From: Mycobacterium asiaticum DSM 44297
Lineage (GTDB): Bacteria; Actinomycetota; Actinomycetes; Mycobacteriales; Mycobacteriaceae
Assembly (NCBI RefSeq): GCF_000613245.1
Contig: NZ_HG964936.1
Coordinates: 37,170-97,424 of the forward strand
Direction of reading: 5' to 3'
DNA: 60,255 bases
Shown here: positions 18,500 to 25,679 of the stretch, in pieces
How the letters are laid out: each line of letters opens with the position of its first letter
Numbering within the stretch: position 1 is the first letter of the stretch
The notes under the pieces: generated by a model
The model's database searches: none
The model's input: only the letters and a program-made list of their open reading frames with translations
Told to the model about the DNA's origin: nothing
Position numbers and translations under genes: made by a program

Positions 18500-19480
18500 G
18501 TGGGGACCGTCACGACGCTTCCGGTAGTGGACTTAAGGGCCGATCCGCCCCGGCTGCGAACCCGTCTGCGCGAGGCGGCGCACGAGGTGGGTTTCTTCTA
18601 TCTCACCGGACACGGCGTGCCTGAGGCGCTGACCACGCGGGTGCTTGATGCGGCCCGCCGGCTGTTCGCACTGCCGCAGGCCGAAAAGGACGCCATCGCG
18701 ATGGTGCGCAGCCCCCATTTCCGTGGCTACACCCGGCTGGGAGGCGAGCTGACCAGGGGCGAGACGGACTGGCGCGAACAGATCGACATCGGTCCCGAGC
18801 GTGCTCCCATCGGCGGGCCCGGCCGCCCGGACTACCTATGGCTGCAAGGCCCCAATCAGTGGCCGGCGGCTCTGCCCGACCTGCCGGGGATCGTCGCGGA
18901 ATGGGACGCCGCGCTGTCCGCGGTGGCGCGCCGGTTGCTGCGGCACTGGGCGGCCTCGCTGGGCAGCCCACCGGAGGTGTTCGACGAGGCGTTCGCCGAA
19001 GCACCGGCGACGCTGATCAAGATCGTTCGATATCCGGCCCGAGCGGCAGACACTCAGGGGGTTGGCGCGCACAAGGACTCCGGAGTGCTCACGCTGCTAC
19101 TGGCCGAGCCGGGCAGCCTGGGTCTTCAGGTGCGCGGCGACGACTGGATCGACGTGCCGGCCCTGGACGGGGCGTTCGTCGTCAACATCGGTGAGCTGCT
19201 CGAGTTCGCGACGGGCGGGTACCTGCGGGCGACCGAACACCGGGTCAATCTGAGCTCCGCGGCCGAGCGCATTTCGGTGCCGTACTTCTTCAACCCCCGC
19301 CTGGACGCGGAGATACCGATGCTGTCGCTGCCCGACGAACTCGCGACTCGCGCCCATAGGTCCGAGGACCCGGCCGACCCGATCTATTCGGTCTACGGGC
19401 GTAACGCCTGGAAGAGCAGATTGCGCGCCCACCCCGATGTGGCTGCCGCACACGGACACTCGCCAGGTAGGGTCGAATAG
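18500..19480 (+). CDS. 2-oxoglutarate/Fe(II)-dependent oxygenase (isopenicillin N synthase-like)
   Basis: A 326-aa protein of the DIOX_N/2OG-FeII_Oxy family. The N-terminal motif is GFFYLTGHGVPEALTTRVLD. The double-stranded beta-helix has the iron ligands in GAHKDSGVLTLLL (His-x-Asp) and ATEHRVNLS (distal His), and RISVPYFFNP, where the Arg binds the 2-oxoglutarate carboxylate and Ser follows two residues later. It should hydroxylate or desaturate a small molecule, which I cannot name. AGGAGG sits close to the GTG, with short spacing. It lies between fadE5 and the flavin reductase; the M. tuberculosis order as I recall it has no such gene here. Confidence 0.9.
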   Translation: MGTVTTLPVVDLRADPPRLRTRLREAAHEVGFFYLTGHGVPEALTTRVLDAARRLFALPQAEKDAIAMVRSPHFRGYTRLGGELTRGETDWREQIDIGPERAPIGGPGRPDYLWLQGPNQWPAALPDLPGIVAEWDAALSAVARRLLRHWAASLGSPPEVFDEAFAEAPATLIKIVRYPARAADTQGVGAHKDSGVLTLLLAEPGSLGLQVRGDDWIDVPALDGAFVVNIGELLEFATGGYLRATEHRVNLSSAAERISVPYFFNPRLDAEIPMLSLPDELATRAHRSEDPADPIYSVYGRNAWKSRLRAHPDVAAAHGHSPGRVE

Positions 19481-19513
19481 GAGAATCCCATTCTCGGCTC
19501 AAGGGGCGCATGA

Positions 19514-20005
<492 letters not shown>

Positions 20006-20054
20006 CCTTATATCGATAGTTTTTCTGTTCCCATCGCGAAACACACACAGCGAA

Positions 20055-20144
20055 GGGGAGCCGGCCGGGGACGGCGGACGACCCGGTGCGTGGGGAGCAT
20101 TCGGCGACAACGGCGCCAACGGTGCCAACGGTGCCTCGGGTTAG
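20055..20144 (+). pseudogene. PGRS-like C-terminal fragment
   Basis: The frame before the TAG at 20142-20144 reads Gly/Asn/Ala-rich (GDGGRPGAWGAFGDNG, then ANGANGASG), resembling the GGx repeats of PE_PGRS proteins. Nothing upstream in frame is PGRS-like and no PE domain is near. The fragment is about 30 codons and lies between the flavin reductase and the sdhB stop, where M. tuberculosis carries Rv0246. I read it as debris of a PE_PGRS gene; chance GC-rich repetition is possible. Confidence 0.45.
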
Positions 20145-20160
20145 CAGGTAATGAGCGGTA

Positions 20161-20907
20161 TCAGCGCCGGAACAGCTTGTTACCCAGCCACACGATCGGG
20201 TCGTACTTGCGGTCCGCGACGCGCTCCTTCATCGGGATCAGCGCGTTGTCGGTGATCTTGATGTTTTCCGGGCAGACCTCGGTGCAGCACTTGGTGATGT
20301 TGCAGTAGCCCAGGCCGTGCTCCTCCTGCGCCTGGTTGCGCCGGTCCAGAGTGTCCAGCGGGTGCATCTCCAGCTCGGCGATCCGCATCAGGTAACGCGG
20401 CCCGGCGAACGCCTGCTTGTTCTCCTCGTGGTCACGGATGACGTGGCAGACGTTCTGACAAAGGAAGCACTCGATGCACTTGCGGAACTCCTGAGACCGC
20501 TGCACGTCGACCTGCGCCATCCGGTACTCACCCGGCTGCAGCTCCTTCGGCGGGGCGAAGGACGGGATTTCGCGCGCCTTCTCGTAGTTGAAGGACACGT
20601 CGGTTACCAGGTCGCGGATCACCGGGAACGTGCGGATCGGGGTGACCGTGACGACCTCGTTCTCCTCGAACGTCGACATCCGGGTCATGCACATCAGCCG
20701 CGGCTTGCCGTTGATCTCCGCCGAGCAGGATCCGCACTTGCCCGCCTTGCAGTTCCAGCGCACGGCGAGGTCGGGGGTCTGGGTCTGCTGCAGACGGTGG
20801 ATGACGTCGAGCACCACCTCGCCCTCGTTGACCTCGACGGTGAACTCCTCCAGCGCACCACCGGTGTCGTCCCCGCGCCAGACCCGCATGCTCGCGTTGT
20901 AACCCAT
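20161..20907 (-). CDS. sdhB: Succinate dehydrogenase iron-sulfur subunit
   Basis: A 248-aa subunit matching Rv0247c in length. The plant-ferredoxin-type N-terminal domain binds [2Fe-2S] through CKAGKCGSCSAEINGKPRLMC. The C-terminal domain has CIECFLCQNVC and CNITKCCTEVCPENI for the [4Fe-4S] and [3Fe-4S] clusters. It passes electrons from the flavoprotein to quinone. Its start overlaps the sdhA stop by one base (TAATG), so the two are translationally coupled. This corresponds to the Sdh1 enzyme of mycobacteria. Confidence 0.95.
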   Translation of the reverse strand: MGYNASMRVWRGDDTGGALEEFTVEVNEGEVVLDVIHRLQQTQTPDLAVRWNCKAGKCGSCSAEINGKPRLMCMTRMSTFEENEVVTVTPIRTFPVIRDLVTDVSFNYEKAREIPSFAPPKELQPGEYRMAQVDVQRSQEFRKCIECFLCQNVCHVIRDHEENKQAFAGPRYLMRIAELEMHPLDTLDRRNQAQEEHGLGYCNITKCCTEVCPENIKITDNALIPMKERVADRKYDPIVWLGNKLFRR

Positions 20908-22823
20908 TACGCTCTCCGTTCCGGATGCTCGGTGAGCTCTTCGTCGGTGTAGTACTTCTCCAACTCCGAGATTTTGAAGAGCTCAAGCAGGTCTTGCCGC
21001 ATCGGCACTTGCGGCTCGCGGCTGATGTCGATGTGCGGGCCGTCCACCTCGGCGTTGTTGACTCGGCAGACCAGCAGCGTCTTGCGCCAGCTGGAGTCCA
21101 TGCCGGGGTGGTCGTCGCGGGTGTGGCCGCCCCGGCTTTCGGTGCGCTCCAGCGCAGCCCGGGCCACGCACTCGCTGACCAGCAGCATGTTGCGCAGGTC
21201 GATCGCCAGATTCCAGCCGGGGTTGTACTCGCGGCCGCCCTCGACCTGCACGTTCTGGTAGCGCTTCCAGAGCTCGTCCAGCAGCGTCAGGGCCTTGGTG
21301 ATCTCGTCTTCCTTGCGGATGATGCCCACCAGGTCGTTCATCACATGCTGCAGGTCCAGCTGCAGGGCGTACGGGTTCTCCGGGGCAGCGCCGCCGGCCG
21401 GCGGGTCGAACACCTTGAGGGCCTGCTTGGCGGCGTAGTCGACAGCCTCCTGCGAAACGGCCGGACGGTTGGTCAGCGCCCGGACATAGTCGGCGGCGCC
21501 CAGGCCGGCGCGCCGGCCGAACACCAGGAGGTCGGACAGCGAGTTGCCGCCCAGCCGGTTGGAGCCGTGCATACCGCCCGAGCACTCGCCCGCGGCGAAC
21601 AGCCCGGGGACCTTGGCCGCGCCGGTGTCGGCGTCGACCTCGACCCCGCCCATCACGTAGTGGCAGGTGGGTCCGACTTCCATCGGCTCCTTGGTGATGT
21701 CTACGCCGGCCAATTCCTTGAACTGGTGGTACATCGACGGCAGCCGCCGCTTGATCTCCTCGGCCGAGAGCCGGGACGCGATGTCGAGGTAGACGCCGCC
21801 GTGCGGCGTGCCGCGGCCGGCTTTGACCTCCGAGTTGATGGCGCGGGCCACCTCGTCACGGGGCAGCAGGTCCGGGGTGCGACGGGCCGAGTCGTTGTCC
21901 TTGAGCCATGCGTCGGCCTCTTGCTCGTCCTCGGCGTACTGGCCCTTGAACACGGCCGGGATGTAGCCGAACATGAACCGTTCGTCCTCGGAGTTCTTCA
22001 AGACGCCGCCGTCGCCGCGGACACCCTCGGTGACCAGGATCCCCTTGACGCTGGGGGGCCACACCATGCCGGTGGGGTGGAACTGGACGAATTCCATGTT
22101 GATCAGCGTCGCGCCGGCCCGCAGTGCCAGCGCGTGGCCGTCGCCGGTGTACTCCCAGGAGTTCGACGTCACCTTGAACGACTTGCCGATCCCGCCGGTG
22201 GCCAGCACCACCGCGGGGGCCTCGAACAGGATGAACTTGCCGCTCTCCCGCCAGTAACCGAACGCACCGGCAATCGCATCGCCATCCTTGATCAGCTCGG
22301 TGATCGTGCACTCGGCGAATACCCTGATGCGTGCGTCGTAATCGCCGAACTCGGCGTAGTCCTCCTGCTGCAGCGAGACGATCTTCTGCTGCATGGTGCG
22401 GATCAGTTCCAGGCCGGTGCGGTCCCCGACGTGGGCGAGTCGCGCGTAGGTGTGGCCGCCGAAGTTGCGCTGACTGATCCGGCCGTCCTTGGTGCGGTCG
22501 AAGAGCGCGCCGTAGGTCTCCAGCTCCCACACCCGGTCGGGTGCTTCCTTGGCGTGCAGTTCGGCCATCCGCCAGTTGTTGAGGAACTTGCCGCCGCGCA
22601 TGGTGTCGCCAAAGTGGGTCTGCCAGTTGTCTTTCGGGTTGGCGTTACCCATGGAGGCCGCGCAGCCGCCCTCGGCCATCACGGTGTGCGCCTTACCGAA
22701 CAGCGACTTGGAAACCACCGCCACCTTCTGGCCGCGTTCGCGCGCCTCGATGACGGCACGCAATCCGGCGCCGCCGGCACCGATCACGACCACGTCGTAG
22801 GCGTGCCGTTCGACCTCAACCAT
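20907..22823 (-). CDS. sdhA: Succinate dehydrogenase flavoprotein subunit
   Basis: A 638-aa flavoprotein (Rv0248c is about 646 aa). The FAD-binding GAGGAGLRA lies at residues 15-23. The covalent-FAD His is in KAHTVMAEGG (His46). Active-site segments are FVQFHPTGMV and GSNRLGGNSLSDLLVFGRRAG, with the fumarate reductase/SDH C-terminal domain after about residue 460. It oxidises succinate to fumarate. Cys/Tyr usage and length are ordinary for a type B-like actinobacterial enzyme. GTGAGG precedes the ATG. It is the middle gene of the anchor-A-B operon. Confidence 0.96.
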   Translation of the reverse strand: MVEVERHAYDVVVIGAGGAGLRAVIEARERGQKVAVVSKSLFGKAHTVMAEGGCAASMGNANPKDNWQTHFGDTMRGGKFLNNWRMAELHAKEAPDRVWELETYGALFDRTKDGRISQRNFGGHTYARLAHVGDRTGLELIRTMQQKIVSLQQEDYAEFGDYDARIRVFAECTITELIKDGDAIAGAFGYWRESGKFILFEAPAVVLATGGIGKSFKVTSNSWEYTGDGHALALRAGATLINMEFVQFHPTGMVWPPSVKGILVTEGVRGDGGVLKNSEDERFMFGYIPAVFKGQYAEDEQEADAWLKDNDSARRTPDLLPRDEVARAINSEVKAGRGTPHGGVYLDIASRLSAEEIKRRLPSMYHQFKELAGVDITKEPMEVGPTCHYVMGGVEVDADTGAAKVPGLFAAGECSGGMHGSNRLGGNSLSDLLVFGRRAGLGAADYVRALTNRPAVSQEAVDYAAKQALKVFDPPAGGAAPENPYALQLDLQHVMNDLVGIIRKEDEITKALTLLDELWKRYQNVQVEGGREYNPGWNLAIDLRNMLLVSECVARAALERTESRGGHTRDDHPGMDSSWRKTLLVCRVNNAEVDGPHIDISREPQVPMRQDLLELFKISELEKYYTDEELTEHPERRA

Positions 22824-22863
22824 GAAACCTCACTCAGCTTTTTGTCCGAATCGATGAATTGGC

Positions 22864-23694
22864 TCAGTGGCCAATGAATCTCAAGTCAGAGATGGTGCCG
22901 CTGGCGACCAGCGCAATGTAGAAGTCGGTCAGCATCAGCGTGCCCAGCGTTATCCAGGCGAACTGCTTGTGCCGAACATTGATCTTGCTGATCTGCTCCC
23001 AGATCCAATACCGCACAGGGTGTTTGGAGAAGTGCTTGAGACGGCCGCCGGTGACGTGCCGGCAGGAGTGGCAGGACAGCGTGTAGATCCACAGCATGAT
23101 GACGTTGCCGAGCAGGATCAGATTGCCCAGGCCAAAACCGAATCCGCCCGGCCCGGTTTCGGAATGGAACGCCACGATCGCGTCGTAGGTGTTGATCACC
23201 GAGATGATGCCGGCGATGTAGAAGAAGTACCGGTGCGAGTTCTGGATGATCAGCGGGAATCTGGTCTCACCGGTGTAGTGCACCCGCGGCTCGGCTACCG
23301 CGCACGCCGTCGGCGACTGCCAGACCGTGCGGTAGTAGGCGCCGCGGTAGTAGTAGCAGGTCAGCCGGAACAACAGCAGGAACGGCAGCGTCAGTGCCGC
23401 GTACGGCAGCCACCACACGTCCGGCAGGATCTGCGGCCAGAACTCACTGGCCTTGCCGCAGGCCGTGCTGACGCAGGGGGAGTAGAACGGCGTCAGGTAG
23501 TGGTACTGCGGGACGTAGAAGTACTGCTGCTGAAACGCGCGCGCCGTCGCGTAGATGACGAATGCTGCAAAGCCCAGATTGATCCGCAGCGGCTGCAGCC
23601 ACCACTTCTCCGGGCGGAGCGTCTTCTGCGCGATTTGGGCGCGCGTAGGTGAAAAGACGCCGGACTCAGAACGGCTCGCCGCTGGTGCGCTCAT
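22864..23694 (-). CDS. Succinate dehydrogenase membrane anchor subunit (Rv0249c-type)
   Basis: A 276-aa membrane subunit with about five hydrophobic helices: residues 38-56, 101-115, 155-170, 188-204 and 249-270. A single fused cytochrome-like anchor of this size is typical of the mycobacterial Sdh1 complex. Candidate quinone- or haem-site residues include His in SCHSCRHVTGG and NSHRYFFYI. It heads the sdh operon, 40 bp before sdhA. The short N-terminal lead (to about residue 30) is polar and faces the cytoplasm by the positive-inside rule. Confidence 0.9.
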   Translation of the reverse strand: MSAPAASRSESGVFSPTRAQIAQKTLRPEKWWLQPLRINLGFAAFVIYATARAFQQQYFYVPQYHYLTPFYSPCVSTACGKASEFWPQILPDVWWLPYAALTLPFLLLFRLTCYYYRGAYYRTVWQSPTACAVAEPRVHYTGETRFPLIIQNSHRYFFYIAGIISVINTYDAIVAFHSETGPGGFGFGLGNLILLGNVIMLWIYTLSCHSCRHVTGGRLKHFSKHPVRYWIWEQISKINVRHKQFAWITLGTLMLTDFYIALVASGTISDLRFIGH

Positions 23695-23775
23695 CTAGAT
23701 GTGTTCCTCTTCGAACGGGCTGTTAGTCCGAAGGTTACACAGGGGAACCGCCTGTTATTGAGGCGGGCGTCGCCG

Positions 23776-24072
23776 TCAGTACCGGCTGTGACCTCCGACA
23801 CCCTCGTCGTCGACATCGCGCCAGAAGTCGCTGTCGTACTGGGTGTCGGGGATGGCGATCTTCTCGCCGGACTGCTGAACCGTGGCGCGGCCGAGGTCCA
23901 ATTCGGCCACGTCAGTGTCGAGTAGCTGAATGTCGCTGAGTATCCGGTCAGCGTCGATGATGATGCGCCGGGTGGCCGGGTTGTCGCCGTACCGTGCTTT
24001 CAGCGAGGTGACGCACCGCCGCAGGCCCCGCATGAGGTCGTGCAGTTCGGTGAGTTCGGTCGTCGTGGACAA
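23776..24072 (-). CDS. Conserved hypothetical protein (Rv0250c-type)
   Basis: A 98-aa soluble protein from a TTG at 24072 with GGGAG 7 nt upstream. The frame is open 12 codons further, to 24108, but without a ribosome site. It is largely helical (TELHDLMRGLRRCVTSLKAR) with an acidic C-terminus ending DFWRDVDDEGVGGHSRY. M. tuberculosis has a similar protein of about 97 aa in the same place, upstream of its sdh operon. Function unknown. It may be cotranscribed with sdh; the gap is about 80 bp. Confidence 0.8.
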   Translation of the reverse strand: MSTTTELTELHDLMRGLRRCVTSLKARYGDNPATRRIIIDADRILSDIQLLDTDVAELDLGRATVQQSGEKIAIPDTQYDSDFWRDVDDEGVGGHSRY

Positions 24073-24168
24073 TGCATGCTCCCTGTGGCTGAAGGTGTTA
24101 CGGATCACAGTACGTCAACCGATAATATCCGCTTCTTCGCATACCGCACGGGGAGAAAGCAGCGCGCC

Positions 24169-24954
24169 ATGCCGGAAGTACCTGGCCAGTCCGAACGCGC
24201 CCGGGCGCTGCTGGATCTGCACCAGCCGGGGAATCCGGTGGTGCTGCCGACGGTATGGGACGCGTGGTCGGCCCGGCTGGCGGTGCAGGCCGGCTTCGTC
24301 GCCCTCACCGTTGGCAGTCATCCGCTGGCCGATTCGATCGGCAAACCTGACAACGAGGGCATGTCGTTCGACGACGTCCTGACTCGGGTCGCTCAAATCA
24401 CCGCCGCCGTAGCGGATTTGGGCTCCGTGCCGATATCGGTGGACCTCGAGTCGGGCTACGGGTTGGCGGCCGAACGCCTGATCGAAGGTCTGGTAGGGGT
24501 CGGCGCGGTCGGCCTCAACATCGAAGACACCGTGCATTCTGAGGGCGGACGGCTGCGGTCATCCGGTGAACACGCCGAACTCGTCGCAGCGTTGCGTTCG
24601 GCAGCCGACGCCACCGGCGTGCACGTGGTGATCAACGCCCGCACGGATGTGTTCCTGCGGCAGGGCGGTCTGGAAACCGGTGGGGCCGACGACCTGGTCG
24701 ACGTGGCCGTCGCGCGGCTCACCGAGTGCGCCGGCGCCGGTGCCGACGTTCTCTACCCGGTGGGGCGACACGGTCCAGAAACGTTGCGCCGCTTGGCATC
24801 TGAGCTCCCGCTGCCGGTAAACGCGATCGCGGCCCCGGACCAGGACGACCCGGCCGCATTCGGTCCACTGGGCGTGGCCCGCATCAGCTTCGGGCCGTTC
24901 CTGCAATACGCGCTGTCTGCCAGGGCCAACGAGCTGCTCGCCCGCTGGCGCTGA
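24169..24954 (+). CDS. PEP mutase/isocitrate lyase superfamily enzyme
   Basis: A 261-aa TIM-barrel protein. ICL/PEPM features are TVWDAWSARLAVQAGFVALTVG (substrate loop and first strand), SVDLESGYG with metal-binding acidic residues, VGLNIEDTVH, and VINARTDVFLR. The gating-loop Cys of isocitrate lyase (KKCGH) is absent, so it belongs to the oxaloacetate hydrolase/carboxyphosphonoenolpyruvate-type group, cleaving or rearranging a 2-keto acid C-C or C-P bond; substrate unknown. GGGAG lies upstream of the ATG. Rv1998c is a comparable M. tuberculosis protein elsewhere in that genome, so this copy is an addition to the syntenic block. Confidence 0.85.
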   Translation: MPEVPGQSERARALLDLHQPGNPVVLPTVWDAWSARLAVQAGFVALTVGSHPLADSIGKPDNEGMSFDDVLTRVAQITAAVADLGSVPISVDLESGYGLAAERLIEGLVGVGAVGLNIEDTVHSEGGRLRSSGEHAELVAALRSAADATGVHVVINARTDVFLRQGGLETGGADDLVDVAVARLTECAGAGADVLYPVGRHGPETLRRLASELPLPVNAIAAPDQDDPAAFGPLGVARISFGPFLQYALSARANELLARWR

Positions 24955-24975
24955 AGCGGCTTGCAGAAAGGCCAC

Positions 24976-25017
24976 GCCGCCGGGCGTGGTCCGTCCGTAG
25001 GCACCACGCCCGGCGGC
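24976..25017. terminator. Perfect 15-bp stem-loop between convergent genes
   Basis: GCCGCCGGGCGTGGT (24976-24990) and its exact complement (25003-25017) enclose a 12-nt loop. It lies between the ends of the PEPM-family gene (24954) and hsp20 (25027). No T-run follows on either strand, as is common for mycobacterial terminators. A shared bidirectional terminator is the simplest reading. Confidence 0.6.
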
Positions 25018-25026
25018 TCGACTCGC

Positions 25027-25464
25027 TTACTTGGTGATTGCGATGCGCTTGGGCTCCGTGCCCGCGTAGGCACCGGCCACCCGTACGGTCAGCACGCCCG
25101 CGTCATACGACGCCGCGATGGCCTCACTGGTGACGTGAGCCGGCAGCTGGAACGACCGGCGGAAAGAGCCGTAACGGATCTCCCGCAGGGTGCGTCCGTC
25201 CTGGTCCTCTGAATGCTCGTCGCGGTGTTCGCCATGGATGACCAGGCGGCCGCCCTCGACCTGGACGTTGACGTCCTTTTCGACGTCGACGCCCGGCAGC
25301 TCGAGGCGGACCACGGCGTCCTCGCCGTCCTTCACGATCTCAGCGGCGGGGGTAAAACCCATGTTCACCGGCTTGAACCAGTCCGCCGAAGCCGGACCGA
25401 AAAAGTCCCGTAGCCATCGGTCGGTGTCCCACGCCGGTCGCGACCACAAGGCGAGATTGCTCAT
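25027..25464 (-). CDS. hsp: Hsp20/alpha-crystallin family small heat-shock protein (Acr2-type)
   Basis: A 145-aa chaperone resembling Rv0251c (Acr2, 159 aa), 14 residues shorter. The alpha-crystallin domain runs from about residue 37 to 135: AAEIVKDGEDAVVRLELPGV, GGRLVIHGEHRDEH, REIRYGSFRRSFQLPAHV and GVLTVRVAGAY (the closing strand). It is an ATP-independent holdase. The C-terminus ends KRIAITK, carrying the I-x-I motif used in oligomer contacts. A HAIR-like repeat 70-90 bp upstream suggests HspR repression and heat induction. Confidence 0.92.
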   Translation of the reverse strand: MSNLALWSRPAWDTDRWLRDFFGPASADWFKPVNMGFTPAAEIVKDGEDAVVRLELPGVDVEKDVNVQVEGGRLVIHGEHRDEHSEDQDGRTLREIRYGSFRRSFQLPAHVTSEAIAASYDAGVLTVRVAGAYAGTEPKRIAITK

Positions 25465-25533
25465 GGATAACTCCTTATTCTTCGTTGTGAGTTTGCTGAA
25501 CCCGACGCTGTGTCGGTCGGCTACCCAGTAAAA

Positions 25534-25554
25534 CCTGAGTGCCCTACGCTAAAG
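25534..25554 (-). promoter_or_regulatory. HAIR-like element (HspR operator) upstream of hsp20
   Basis: On the minus strand the site reads CTTTAGC, seven bases, then ACTCAGG. The HspR inverted repeat consensus is CTTGAGT-N7-ACTCAAG, so 11 of 14 half-site bases and the spacing agree. The site ends 70 bp upstream of the hsp20 start. HspR control of the M. tuberculosis homologue is established; here it is inferred from the motif. Confidence 0.55.
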
Positions 25555-25619
25555 TTCCACCTGGCCGTTCGCCGGGAGCGAACGGGGTCACACAGACAAT
25601 TGACAGGTGTGATGCCAGC

Positions 25620-25651
25620 GTGATGCACGCGTCACATTTCGCGTCATTTTC
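25620..25651 (+). promoter_or_regulatory. Repeats upstream of nirB
   Basis: Two adjacent 12-mers, CGCGTCACATTT (25628-25639) and CGCGTCATTTTC (25640-25651), form a near-perfect direct repeat. The first also pairs with GTGATGC at 25620-25626 as an imperfect inverted repeat (GTGATGC-AC-GCGTCAC). They end 28 bp before the nirB ATG. A TTGACA at 25600 may be a -35 element. Control by GlnR or another nitrogen regulator is plausible but not shown by sequence. Confidence 0.35.
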
Positions 25652-25679
25652 GGCAACATCGCCTTCGTAGTCTCTTGGC

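Noticed and set aside
20925..22877. 650-codon open frame antisense to sdhA
   Set aside because: sdhA has full family motifs on the other strand; high-GC third positions commonly leave the opposite strand open.
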